Shown piece by piece: positions 7,749-16,273 of a DNA stretch of 64,000 bases. The DNA lies in contig NZ_JNFC01000072.1 in NCBI RefSeq assembly GCF_000756385.1, positions 62,001 to 126,000 on the forward strand, in the 5' to 3' direction. The number at the start of each line of letters is the position of its first letter. Position 1 is the stretch's first letter. Under the pieces are notes generated by a model. That model ran no database searches. It was given only the letters and a program-made list of their open reading frames with translations, and was not told the DNA's origin. Position numbers and translations under genes: made by a program. This DNA comes from Sphingopyxis sp. LC363 (lineage in GTDB: Bacteria; Pseudomonadota; Alphaproteobacteria; Sphingomonadales; Sphingomonadaceae).

Positions 7749-8986
7749 CCGAAACGATCTTCGCGACCGACGTGGCGGCGCTCGATGCAGCCGATCCGCT
7801 TGCTCATTTTCGCGGGCGCTTTCACCTGCGCGAGGGGCTGATCTATCTCGACGGCAATTCGCTTGGCGCGCTGCCCAAGGCGACGGGCGAGCGGCTCGCC
7901 GACGTGATCGGCGACGAGTGGGGCGAGGGGCTGATCACCTCGTGGCTCGGCGCCGAATGGTCGACCGCGCCGCGCCGGATCGGCGACAAGATCGGGCGGC
8001 TGATCGGCGCGAAGCCGGGAGAGATCGTCGCGACCGATTCGACTTCAGTCAATATCTTCAAGGCATTGACCGCCGCGCTTTCGTTGCGGCGTGAACGGAC
8101 GGTGATCCTGTCGGAAGCGACCAATTTCCCGACCGATGTCTATATGATGCAGGGGATCGAGGCTTTTTCGGGTGGGCGCGTGAAGGCGGTGACCGTCGCG
8201 CCGGACGATGTCGTCGATGCGCTGAACGATGATGTCGCGGTTCTGCTCTTGACGCAGGTCCACTACAAGTCGGGCCGTGTCCGCGACATGGCGGCAGTCA
8301 CGCGGGCGGCGCACGAAGCCGGGGCGCTCGTCGTTTGGGATCTGAGTCACAGCGCGGGCGCGATCCCGGTCGACCTCAATGGCGCGAACGCCGACTTCGC
8401 GATCGGCTGCGGTTACAAGTTCCTGAACGGCGGCCCCGGCGCGCCCGCCTATCTCTTCGCCGCGGCGCGGCACCACGGCGCCACGCCGGTGCTGTCGGGC
8501 TGGTTCGGTCATGCGCGGCCGTTCGATTTCGAGGAGGATTACGACCCCGCCGAGGGGATCGAACGCTTTCAGTGCGGCACGCCGCCGGTGCTGGGGCTGT
8601 CGGCGCTCGAAGTCGGCGTCGACCTGATGCTCGAAGCCGACATGGCCGAAATCCGCCGCAAATCGCTCGCGCTCGGCGACTTGTTCATCGAGCAGATGCA
8701 GCCGCTGTGCGACGTTTACGGCTTCGAACTGGTGAGCACGCAGGGGCATGCGGAGCGCGGCAGCCAGGTCGCCTATGCGCATCCGCAAGGCTATCAGATC
8801 GTGCAGGCGCTCAAGGAATTTGACGTGATCGCCGACTTCCGCGCACCCGACATTTTGCGCTTTGGACTGACGCCGCTTTACCTGCGCTATCGCGACATCG
8901 TCGAAACGGCCCGCCGGCTCGAAAAGGTCTGCGCGATGCGCGCGTGGGACAAGCCGCAATATCACCAACGGGCGGCAGTGACATGA
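7745..8986 (+). CDS. kynU: Kynureninase
   Basis: This 413-residue fold-type I PLP enzyme cleaves kynurenine to anthranilate and alanine. Visible marks are YLDGNSLGALPKAT near the N-terminus, the WDLSHSAGAIPVDL segment that carries the PLP-binding Asp, and the PLP lysine Lys225 in GCGYKFLNGGPG. Length and order match bacterial KynU. It overlaps kynB and the nitrilase gene by four bases on each side. Kynureninases also accept ring-hydroxylated kynurenines, so the product here could be 5-hydroxyanthranilate. No anthranilate hydroxylase or anthranilate dioxygenase follows in the operon. Confidence 0.94.
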   Translation: MTETIFATDVAALDAADPLAHFRGRFHLREGLIYLDGNSLGALPKATGERLADVIGDEWGEGLITSWLGAEWSTAPRRIGDKIGRLIGAKPGEIVATDSTSVNIFKALTAALSLRRERTVILSEATNFPTDVYMMQGIEAFSGGRVKAVTVAPDDVVDALNDDVAVLLLTQVHYKSGRVRDMAAVTRAAHEAGALVVWDLSHSAGAIPVDLNGANADFAIGCGYKFLNGGPGAPAYLFAAARHHGATPVLSGWFGHARPFDFEEDYDPAEGIERFQCGTPPVLGLSALEVGVDLMLEADMAEIRRKSLALGDLFIEQMQPLCDVYGFELVSTQGHAERGSQVAYAHPQGYQIVQALKEFDVIADFRAPDILRFGLTPLYLRYRDIVETARRLEKVCAMRAWDKPQYHQRAAVT

Positions 8987-9993
8987 GCGAGGCATCGGCG
9001 CCCTTCCTGCCCAAATCGCGCGTCGCCGCGGTGCAGGCCGCGCCCGTGTTTCTCGATACTGCGCGCACGATCGACAAGGCATGCGCGCTGATCGCGGAGG
9101 CCGCGGGCAATGGCGCTGAGCTTGTTTCCTTTCCCGAGGTGTTCGTTTCCGCCTATCCTTATTGGAACTGGCTGATGACGCCGATCGAGGGCGCCGAGTG
9201 GCACGAGCGGCTGTACCGCGCGTCGGTGCTGGTCGATGGCCCCGAGGTCGCGGCGCTGTGCGATGCCGCGCGCGATCATGGCTGCACCGTCGTCATCGGC
9301 ATCAACGAACGCGATCCGGTGAGCGTCGGCACGCTCTACAACACCAACCTGATCATCGGTGCCGACGGCAGCCTGCTCGGGCGGCATCGCAAGCTGGTGC
9401 CGACTTGGGCCGAGAAGCTGACTTGGGCGGGCGGCGACGGCGGCTCGATCCGCATTTACGATACCCCCGTCGGGCCGCTCGGCACGCTCGCATGCGGCGA
9501 AAATACCAACACGCTCGCGCGCTTCGCCTTGCTGTCGCAGGGCGAGCTGGTCCACGTCGCCAATTATATCGCGCTGCCCGTCGCGCCCGCGTCGTACAAT
9601 ATGGCCGAGGCGATCAAAATCCGCGCGACCGCGCACAGTTTCGAGGGCAAGGTCTTCACCATCGTCGCTTGTTCGGCGATAAGCCCCGAAATCATCGACG
9701 CAATGAGCGCCGATCGGCCGCAGAATCGCGAGTTGCTGTCGCGCCCGAACAGCGCCTTTTCGGGCGTGATCGACCCGCACGGCAATCTGGTCGGCGAGGC
9801 GCTGATTGATGACGAAGGCATCGTCTATGCCGATATTGACCTTGGCGAGTGCATCCGGCCGAAGCTGATGCACGACATCATCGGCGGCTATAACCGCTTC
9901 GACATTTTCAACCTGACGGTCGACCGGACCCCCCGCGCGTCGGCCCTGTTCGTCGACGAGCCGAGGCCCGCCGATTCCGAGGAGACGTCATGA
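8983..9993 (+). CDS. Nitrilase-superfamily carbon-nitrogen hydrolase
   Basis: The 336-residue protein has the nitrilase Glu-Lys-Cys triad: Glu52 in SFPEVFVSAYP, Lys137 in GRHRKLVPT and Cys171 in ACGENTNTLARF. The ATG at 8983 overlaps the kynU stop, and its own stop overlaps the next ATG at 9990. By sequence style it belongs to the branch annotated as nitrilase, but superfamily members hydrolyse nitriles, amides or carbamoyl groups. In this operon no nitrile-forming enzyme is present, whereas an amide (maleamate or maleamylpyruvate) would arise if the bicupin cleaved 5-hydroxyanthranilate. An amidase role is therefore inferred from context, and a classical nitrilase role remains possible. Confidence 0.85.
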   Translation: MSEASAPFLPKSRVAAVQAAPVFLDTARTIDKACALIAEAAGNGAELVSFPEVFVSAYPYWNWLMTPIEGAEWHERLYRASVLVDGPEVAALCDAARDHGCTVVIGINERDPVSVGTLYNTNLIIGADGSLLGRHRKLVPTWAEKLTWAGGDGGSIRIYDTPVGPLGTLACGENTNTLARFALLSQGELVHVANYIALPVAPASYNMAEAIKIRATAHSFEGKVFTIVACSAISPEIIDAMSADRPQNRELLSRPNSAFSGVIDPHGNLVGEALIDDEGIVYADIDLGECIRPKLMHDIIGGYNRFDIFNLTVDRTPRASALFVDEPRPADSEETS

Positions 9994-11126
9994 TGGCAGG
10001 CAATAGCACGATCGTCGATCCGCGTGACGATGTGCTCGGGCGGTCGCGCGTGACAGATACGCCCGAACTCGAAGCCTTTTATCAGGAGCTTGCGGGGCAT
10101 AATGCAGGCGCCTTCTGGAAACGCGCCAATGCGATCGAGCCGTGGGAGCCGGAGACGCGCTATCGCCCGACGCTCTGGCGCTATGCCGAGATGCGCGACA
10201 TGTGCCTGCGCGCGCTCGATCTGGTGAAGCCCGAAGAGGCGGGGCGCCGCGTCGTGACTTTGCTCAACGACAGCGATGCGGGGCGCGAGAATGTCGCGGT
10301 GTGCGGCTGGCTGTTCAGCGGCATGCAGGCGATGCGCCCCGGCGAAATCACCCCCGCGCACAAGCACACCGCGTCGGCGCACCGTTTCATCATGGAGGGG
10401 AAGGGCGCGTATACCGTCGTCGATGGGCATCATATCACGCTCGGCGCCAATGATTATGTGCTGACCCCGAACGGCGCCTGGCACGATCATGGCGTCCTCG
10501 CCGGGGGCGAGGTGTCGATCTGGCAGGACGGGCTCGATATCCCGCTGATGAACAGCCTCGAGACCAATTTCTACGCGGTCTACGACCAGCCCGCGCAAAC
10601 GGCGGCGTTTCCGGTCGACGATCTGCCGCTGAGCTATGGTGGGGCGGGGTTGCGGCCCGAGGGCGTGCCAGCGTGGGAGAAGCCTTATTCGCCGGTGCTG
10701 GTCTATCGCTGGGAAGCGACGCGCGACGCGCTGTGGAACCTCGCCAAAGTCTCCGAGGGCACGCCCTTCGACGGGCATATGGTCCGCTATTCGAACCCGC
10801 TGACCGGCGGCTGGGCGCTCCAGACGATGGGCGCGCATATGCAGATGCTCAAAGGCGGTTTCCGCGGAAAGGCGCACCGCCACACCGGCAATGTCGTCTA
10901 TAATGTCGCGGGCGGCCGCGGCTATTCGATCATCGGCGGCGAGCGGTTCGACTGGGCGACACATGACATTTTCTGCGTGCCCGCGTGGATGTGGCACGAG
11001 CATGTCAACCTCGATGCCTCTGAGGAAGCTTTCCTTTTCTCGTTCAATGACTTCCCTGTGATGGAGGCGCTCGGCGTCCGCATTGAGGAACCCTATTCCG
11101 AAAATGGCGGCCACCAGCCCGCCTGA
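9990..11126 (+). CDS. Gentisate 1,2-dioxygenase-like bicupin ring-cleavage dioxygenase
   Basis: This 378-residue protein contains two cupin domains. The N-terminal one has PAHKHTASAHRF (His124, His126) and WHDHG (His165), the iron-binding pattern of gentisate-type dioxygenases. The C-terminal one has KAHRHTGN and MWHEHVN. Family members cleave between the carboxylated carbon and its hydroxyl- or amino-bearing neighbour in gentisate, salicylates, 1-hydroxy-2-naphthoate or related compounds. Around the ligands, Ala128 and His131 stand where gentisate enzymes usually have Gln/Asn and Leu (HTQSALRF style, from memory), so the substrate may differ from gentisate. 5-Hydroxyanthranilate, the amino analogue of gentisate, fits the preceding kynurenine genes. 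Confidence 0.85.
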   Translation: MMAGNSTIVDPRDDVLGRSRVTDTPELEAFYQELAGHNAGAFWKRANAIEPWEPETRYRPTLWRYAEMRDMCLRALDLVKPEEAGRRVVTLLNDSDAGRENVAVCGWLFSGMQAMRPGEITPAHKHTASAHRFIMEGKGAYTVVDGHHITLGANDYVLTPNGAWHDHGVLAGGEVSIWQDGLDIPLMNSLETNFYAVYDQPAQTAAFPVDDLPLSYGGAGLRPEGVPAWEKPYSPVLVYRWEATRDALWNLAKVSEGTPFDGHMVRYSNPLTGGWALQTMGAHMQMLKGGFRGKAHRHTGNVVYNVAGGRGYSIIGGERFDWATHDIFCVPAWMWHEHVNLDASEEAFLFSFNDFPVMEALGVRIEEPYSENGGHQPA

Positions 11127-11142
11127 GCAGACAGGACTATCT

Positions 11143-12051
11143 ATGCGCTTTGTGACTTATCGCACGGTCGAGACCGAACCCCGGCTCGGCCTTATCCACG
11201 ACGGGCTTGTGATCGACGTCGAATATTTCGGCGACGCGATCGGGCAGGATCTGCCCTCGACGATGCTCGATTTCATCGACTTGGGCCCGATAGGTCTGCG
11301 TTTCCTCGGCGAAGCGATCGAAAGCGCGACGACCGCCGACCTGATCGGCACCTCGCTGCCCGAGGGTAATGTCGCCTTGCTCGCGCCGATCCCGCGCCCG
11401 CGCAAGAATATCTTCGGTATCGGTCTTAACTATACCGAGCATGTTGCTGAATCGGCGCGCAGCCTCGACACATCGAAAGAACTCCCGCAGCAGCCGGTGA
11501 TCTTCTCGAAGCCGCCGACCGCGGTCGTCGCGTGGAACGACCCGATCCGCCACAACGCGAAGGTCACGCAGCAGCTCGACTGGGAAACCGAACTTGCGGT
11601 GATCATCGGCAGCACCGCGCGCCACGTCGCGGAGGGCGACGCACTGAACCATGTGTTCGGCTACACCGTCATCAACGACGTGTCGGCGCGCGATTGCCGC
11701 CGCGCGGGGCAGTGGATCGTATCGAAGGGGCAGGACAGCTTCGCGCCGATGGGGCCGTGCATCGTGACTGCCGACGAGATCGGCGATCCGCACAACCTCA
11801 ACATCCTGACGCATGTGAACGGGGTCGAGAAGCAGAACAGCAACACCCGCTTCATGCTGTTCAACGTGCCGCAGTTGATCGCCGACATTTCGGGCGTGAT
11901 GACGCTCGAACCCGGCGATATCATCGCGACCGGAACCCCGGCGGGGGTCGGCGCGGGGCGTGATCCGCAGGAATTCATGTGGCCGGGCGACGTCGTCGAA
12001 TGCACCGTCGAAGGCATCGGCACGCTCCGTAATCCGATCGTCGCGGTCTGA
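11143..12051 (+). CDS. FAH-family hydrolase (maleylpyruvate/maleamylpyruvate hydrolase candidate)
   Basis: This 302-residue fumarylacetoacetate hydrolase-family protein starts at the ATG at 11143, 16 bases after the bicupin stop. The family core is visible: GIGLNYTEHV, the metal-binding DWETELAVIIG (Glu-x-Glu), GYTVINDVSARD, KGQDSFAPMGP and GDIIATGTPAGVG. Members hydrolyse the carbon-carbon bond of acylpyruvates or decarboxylate related compounds. Placed after a gentisate-type dioxygenase and before a maleate isomerase, it most likely releases pyruvate from the unisomerised cis ring-cleavage product. No maleylpyruvate isomerase gene is present in the operon, which agrees with that route. Confidence 0.88.
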   Translation: MRFVTYRTVETEPRLGLIHDGLVIDVEYFGDAIGQDLPSTMLDFIDLGPIGLRFLGEAIESATTADLIGTSLPEGNVALLAPIPRPRKNIFGIGLNYTEHVAESARSLDTSKELPQQPVIFSKPPTAVVAWNDPIRHNAKVTQQLDWETELAVIIGSTARHVAEGDALNHVFGYTVINDVSARDCRRAGQWIVSKGQDSFAPMGPCIVTADEIGDPHNLNILTHVNGVEKQNSNTRFMLFNVPQLIADISGVMTLEPGDIIATGTPAGVGAGRDPQEFMWPGDVVECTVEGIGTLRNPIVAV

Positions 12052-12058
12052 GCGCGAT

Positions 12059-12811
12059 ATGACACGCCCCATTCGCATCGGGCAGATCGTGCCCAGCTCG
12101 AACGTCACGATGGAAACCGAAATCCCCGCGCTGCTCCGCGCGCGCGAGGCCATCGCGCCCGAACGCTTCACCTTCCACTCGTCGCGGATGCGGATGAAGA
12201 AGGTGACGAAGGAAGAACTGGCGGCGATGGACGCCGACTCCGACCGCTGCGCGCTCGAATTGTCCGACGCCGCGGTCGATGTGCTCGGCTATGCCTGCCT
12301 CGTCGCGATCATGAGCATGGGCGAAGGGTATCATCGCGTTTCAGAAGCCCGCCTCCACCAGCGCACGGTCGAGAATGGCCATGCGGCGCCCGTCGTCACC
12401 AGCGCCGGCGCGCTGATCGAGGGGCTGAAGGCGCTGCGGGCGAAGCGCATCGCGCTAGTCGCGCCCTATATGAAGCCGCTGACCGAGATGGTCGTCGGCT
12501 ATATCGCAAATGAGGGCGTCGAGGTCGCCGACTGGCTCGCGCTCGAAATCCCCGACAATCTGGAGGTCGCGGCGCAGGATCCCGCCAAGCTGCTCGACCA
12601 TTACAAGCGGCTCGACCTGACCGGCGTCGACGCGCTCGTCCTTTCCGCGTGCGTCCAGATGCCGTCGTTGCCGGCGGTGCAGCGGATCGAGGATGCGATC
12701 GGGAAACCCGTGATATCGGCGGCGATTTGCACCGCGCACCAGATGCTCGCGCGGCTCGGGCTTGCGACGCGGGTTCCGGGCGCCGGCGCGCTGCTTTCCG
12801 GCCGCTATTGA
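12059..12811 (+). CDS. Maleate cis-trans isomerase (Asp/Glu racemase superfamily)
   Basis: The 250-residue protein carries the two active-site cysteines expected of maleate isomerase: Cys80 in LGYACLVAIMSMG and Cys198 in VLSACVQMPSLPAV. It begins IRIGQIVPSSNVTMETEIP, the family N-terminus with the substrate-binding Asn. The ATG at 12059 follows the FAH stop by seven bases. Maleate isomerase converts maleate to fumarate and so delivers the end product of the operon to the citric acid cycle. Arylmalonate decarboxylase-like alternatives in the same superfamily are less likely given the neighbours. Confidence 0.88.
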   Translation: MTRPIRIGQIVPSSNVTMETEIPALLRAREAIAPERFTFHSSRMRMKKVTKEELAAMDADSDRCALELSDAAVDVLGYACLVAIMSMGEGYHRVSEARLHQRTVENGHAAPVVTSAGALIEGLKALRAKRIALVAPYMKPLTEMVVGYIANEGVEVADWLALEIPDNLEVAAQDPAKLLDHYKRLDLTGVDALVLSACVQMPSLPAVQRIEDAIGKPVISAAICTAHQMLARLGLATRVPGAGALLSGRY

Positions 12812-13060
12812 GCCAATGCCGATATCTGCCGATCCGGCGCTTAATCCCTGCATTCCACCACCGTAAAATATGCAAAATGCGACATTCGCCTTCACGGGGT
12901 GCGCGCGTTTCCGGCGCGTGACGACGAAGATGTTAACGATGATCTGCAACATGATTGAATTATATGACTAATTCTAGTATTGCGGTGGCGTGGGGATTGT
13001 GTGTTTTGCAGTATAGACAAGCACTTATGCTTGTTCCGCTGCTTCTATAAGGTGGACGGC

Positions 13061-13684
13061 ATGAACCAACATCGCTTCTCGGATCCGGCAGAGGAGCGGG
13101 ATATCGCCGCCAGCACCGATCGCCGCGAAGGCGATCGCTATCGCACGGTCTGGCGGATCGCCAAGGTGATGCGCAACGGCGACGCGGGCTTGTGGCGGGT
13201 CCGCAACATTTCCGACCGCGGCATGATGCTCGCGGCCGATGTCCCCATCGCGGTCGGCGAAAAGCTCGAGATCGCGCTTTCCGATACCGTTACGATCCGC
13301 GGCGAGGTCGTCTGGTCCGACGCAGGACGCTGCGGCGTCTCCTTCGACAAGGAAGTCGACGTCGCCGACGTGCTCAAGCAATTGGCGGCCGAGCAGCGCG
13401 CCACCGGCTATCGTCAGCCGCGCCTGCCGGTGCATACGAAAGCGCAGGCGGTGACCGATGAGGGCGCGGCGACGCCCATCGAACTGGTCGACCTGTCGCA
13501 GAACGGCGCGGGCTTCGTCCACGACGGCCATTTCGAGGTCGGCAAGGAATTCGACCTCATACTCGCCGGCGACGTCAAGCGCCGCGCGATTGTGCGTTGG
13601 TCGCGGGCCGGGCGCGGCGGCCTGTGGCTGACGCAGCCGCTCGACCGCGCCGACCTGGAAAGCATCCGCCGCTTCGAAAGCTGA
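13061..13684 (+). CDS. Tandem PilZ-domain protein (c-di-GMP receptor candidate)
   Basis: The 207-residue protein has two PilZ-like domains, about residues 20-105 and 110-205. The first has the full c-di-GMP signature, RREGDR (RxxxR, Arg22-Arg26) and NISDRG (Asn49 to Gly54). The second has DLSQNG but only a degenerate arginine motif (RQPRLPV), so it may not bind the nucleotide. There is no export signal or membrane segment, so it is cytoplasmic. The ATG at 13061 is preceded by AAGGTGGA. It is monocistronic; the 249-base upstream gap is AT-richer and probably contains its promoter. No output domain is present. Confidence 0.85.
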   Translation: MNQHRFSDPAEERDIAASTDRREGDRYRTVWRIAKVMRNGDAGLWRVRNISDRGMMLAADVPIAVGEKLEIALSDTVTIRGEVVWSDAGRCGVSFDKEVDVADVLKQLAAEQRATGYRQPRLPVHTKAQAVTDEGAATPIELVDLSQNGAGFVHDGHFEVGKEFDLILAGDVKRRAIVRWSRAGRGGLWLTQPLDRADLESIRRFES

Positions 13685-13687
13685 TGC

Positions 13688-14332
13688 TCAGGCGGCGCCG
13701 CGGACGATCTTCGCCCAGGGGTTGAGGTCGGGCTCGGCGATTTTTGTCAGGCGGTTGCGGTCGCGATGGAGGAAGGGCTCGCCCTTTCCCTTCACCATCA
13801 AGGTCGTGTCGGACACATAGCTCCACGACCCGTCGTCGTGAAAATCGACCGTCAGTTGATAGGCATCGGTGCGAAAGGCGAGTTCGAGGAAGCTCGTCGA
13901 GCAGATGCCATATTCGGTTTGGCCGCGCTCCGCCTTGACGACGAGTTGTTTCGCATCGGGCGCAGCGTGGCCCGCGGCGATTGCGATCTGCCCGCGCGGG
14001 ATCGCGAGCGTCTGGAGGATCAGGCCCGTCGACGCCTCGTAGAGCCAGTAACCGACCTGATCGTGGAAGGCGATATCCTCTTCGCGCGTGTTGACGTGCA
14101 GATGATAGCGCAGCCCGTAGAAGAGCTGCGGGCCGTTCGCCTGCGGGTCGATCGGCTGCAGCTCAATCCGCTCATAATATTCGCGCGTTTCGGGGCCGTC
14201 GGCCTTGGGGTTGATATCGACCCCGCGCTGGCCCTCCCAGATTCCGGCAAGCCGCCGCAGCGGGCCGAGGTTGGCGAGCGTTTCGGGATCGACGTCCTCG
14301 GGCTCGGTGAAGATATCCGCGGGTAATTCCAT
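13688..14332 (-). CDS. Nitrobindin-like haem-binding beta-barrel protein
   Basis: This 214-residue protein has the lipocalin-like nitrobindin/FABP-type start LRRLAGIWEGQRG, followed by a strand-rich body (ELQPIDPQANGPQLFYGLRYH, VGYWLYEASTGLILQTLAIPRG) with little sign of helices and no signal peptide. Proteins of this fold bind haem and react with nitric oxide or peroxynitrite, or bind fatty acids; the function here is unproven. It is the last gene of a minus-strand run with aguB (22-base gap) and aguA, which gives no clear functional link. Confidence 0.7.
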   Translation of the reverse strand: MELPADIFTEPEDVDPETLANLGPLRRLAGIWEGQRGVDINPKADGPETREYYERIELQPIDPQANGPQLFYGLRYHLHVNTREEDIAFHDQVGYWLYEASTGLILQTLAIPRGQIAIAAGHAAPDAKQLVVKAERGQTEYGICSTSFLELAFRTDAYQLTVDFHDDGSWSYVSDTTLMVKGKGEPFLHRDRNRLTKIAEPDLNPWAKIVRGAA

Positions 14333-14353
14333 CGCTTGCCCCCTTGCTGGCGA

Positions 14354-15205
14354 TCAGATGTCCTCGACGAGCCGCCCGTAAAGCTGGGGCCGGCGGTCGC
14401 GGAAGAAGCCCATGCCGGCACGGTGCTTCGCCGCGCGGTCGAGGTCGATCGTCTCGACGAGCACCCCGGTTTCGCTCGCGCCAAAGGCCTGCGTCATGTC
14501 GCCCCATTCGTTGGTTATGAAGCTGTGGCCATAGAAATTCGCGTCGCCCTCGGGCCCGATGCGGTTCGCGGCGACCACCGGCATGCAGTTCGACACCGCA
14601 TGGCCGTGCATCGCCCGGCGCCACATGCGGCTGGTGTCGAGGTCGGCGTCATAGGGTTCGGACCCGATCGCGGTCGGATAGAAAAGCAGTTCGGCGCCCA
14701 TCAGCGCCATCGCGCGCGCGCATTCGGGATACCATTGGTCCCAGCAGACGCCGACGCCGATGCGCGTCCCGAAAACGTCCCACACCTTGAAGCCCGTGTT
14801 GCCGGGACGGAAATAATATTTTTCCTCATAACCCGGGCCGTCGGGGATATGACTTTTGCGATAGGTCCCCATGATCGCGCCGTCGGGGCCGATCATCGCG
14901 AGCGTGTTGTAATAATGCGGCCCGTCGCGCTCGAAGAAGCTCGTCGGGATCGCGACCTTCAGCTTCGCCGCCAGCGCCTGCATCGCCACGACACTCGGAT
15001 GCTCGGTCGTCCGGCGCGCGGTCGCGAACAGCTCCTCTTCCTCGACCTGGCAGAAATAGGGGCCTTCGAAGAGCTCGGGGGGCAGGATGACCTGCGCGCC
15101 TTTCGCCGCCGCTTCCTCGACAAGCGCCGAGACGGCCTCGATATTCGGTTCGACGGGGCCGGGCAGGGCAAGCTGTAGCGCGGAGACGGTGATGGTGCGG
15201 GTCAT
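14354..15205 (-). CDS. aguB: N-carbamoylputrescine amidase
   Basis: This 283-residue nitrilase-superfamily amidase hydrolyses N-carbamoylputrescine to putrescine, CO2 and ammonia. The catalytic triad is visible: Glu in LPPELFEGPYF, Lys in YRKSHIPDGPGYEEKYYF and Cys in GVCWDQWYPE. The start MTRTITVSALQLA is normal for AguB. It lies 55 bases downstream of aguA on the same strand, so the pair forms the agmatine deiminase route to putrescine. No arginine decarboxylase gene is present in the window. Confidence 0.95.
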   Translation of the reverse strand: MTRTITVSALQLALPGPVEPNIEAVSALVEEAAAKGAQVILPPELFEGPYFCQVEEEELFATARRTTEHPSVVAMQALAAKLKVAIPTSFFERDGPHYYNTLAMIGPDGAIMGTYRKSHIPDGPGYEEKYYFRPGNTGFKVWDVFGTRIGVGVCWDQWYPECARAMALMGAELLFYPTAIGSEPYDADLDTSRMWRRAMHGHAVSNCMPVVAANRIGPEGDANFYGHSFITNEWGDMTQAFGASETGVLVETIDLDRAAKHRAGMGFFRDRRPQLYGRLVEDI

Positions 15206-15260
15206 GGCCTATCCGGTGTGCGGGAGTCGGGGCGGAATATAGGGGGCTTCGCGCCCGATG

Positions 15261-16244
15261 CTAGCTAGGAAGCTGCTGGCTCGAGCAATGGAAGCTGCCG
15301 CCGCCGACGATGATCCCGCGCGCAGGAACGCCGACCGCGCGGCGGTCGGGGAACAGTGCGGCAAGGGTGTCGATCGCAGTCTGATCGTTAGGAACGCCAT
15401 AGATCGGGACGATCACGACGCTGTTGCCGATATAGAAGTTCATATAGCTCGCCGCGGCGATTTCGCCGCCGATCTCGACCCGGCCGGGCGATGGGAGGTC
15501 GACGATTTCGACCCCGCCGAACGCCGCGGTGCGCGCGCGGGCATCGGCATAGATATGCGCATTGGGATCGTCCTCGCCCGCCGCGACCGGCAGCGCGAGC
15601 CGGCCTTCGCCGACAAAGCGCGCGAGATTGTCGACATGGCCGTCGGTGTGATCGCCGACGAGGCCGTTGCCGAGCCACAACAGCCGCTCGATGCCGAGTG
15701 ACTGGTGCAGCCGCACCGCAATATCCTCGCGCGTCAGCGACGGATTGCGGTTGAGATTGAGCAGGCATTCCTCGGTGGTGACGCAAAGGCCGCTACCATC
15801 GACATCGATGCCGCCGCCTTCGAGCACCCAGTCCTGATCGTCGACCGGCAGCCCGCTTTCGCGTGCCAGCGCGGCGCCGATTTCCTGGTCGCCCGGCATG
15901 ACGAACTTCTCGCCCCACCAGTTGAATTTGAAATTGCGCGCGCGGCGTCCCGTGCCCGTTCCCGCGATGATCGGCCCAGTATCGCGCAGCCAGATGTCGC
16001 CCAAGGGCTGGACGAGAATCTTCACGCCCGGATCGACGAGCGCGGCGGCGATGTCCGCCTGCCGCGCATCGTTGACCACGAGCCGCACCTCTTCGCCGCG
16101 GCCGCCGTCGTGGACGGCGTTGGCGAAGGCGGCGACGTCGCGCCGTCCTTCATCGATCGCCCCCGACCATTCCTCTGCGAGGTGCGGGAAGCCAATCCAC
16201 ACGGCATCGTGCGGCGCCCATTCGGCAGGCATGCGTAGGGTCAT
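15261..16244 (-). CDS. aguA: Agmatine deiminase
   Basis: The 327-residue protein belongs to the peptidylarginine deiminase-like fold and converts agmatine to N-carbamoylputrescine. Marks are PAEWAPHDAVWIGFP at the start, DIWLRDTGP, the central WVLEGGGIDVDG and GDHTDGHVDN motifs, and the C-terminal VGGGSFHC with the catalytic Cys. The length is somewhat short of some family members but all motifs are present. A palindromic repeat lies in the gap to the upstream peptidase gene. A second in-frame ATG four codons in is an alternative start. Confidence 0.95.
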   Translation of the reverse strand: MTLRMPAEWAPHDAVWIGFPHLAEEWSGAIDEGRRDVAAFANAVHDGGRGEEVRLVVNDARQADIAAALVDPGVKILVQPLGDIWLRDTGPIIAGTGTGRRARNFKFNWWGEKFVMPGDQEIGAALARESGLPVDDQDWVLEGGGIDVDGSGLCVTTEECLLNLNRNPSLTREDIAVRLHQSLGIERLLWLGNGLVGDHTDGHVDNLARFVGEGRLALPVAAGEDDPNAHIYADARARTAAFGGVEIVDLPSPGRVEIGGEIAAASYMNFYIGNSVVIVPIYGVPNDQTAIDTLAALFPDRRAVGVPARGIIVGGGSFHCSSQQLPS

Positions 16245-16273
16245 GTTGCTTTCCGGTATAGAGCTATCTCGAA

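Noticed and set aside
8983-9993. Nitrilase as part of indole-3-acetic acid synthesis
   Set aside because: No enzyme making indole-3-acetonitrile is nearby, and the gene is locked by overlaps into a kynurenine-type degradation operon. It is kept only as an alternative.
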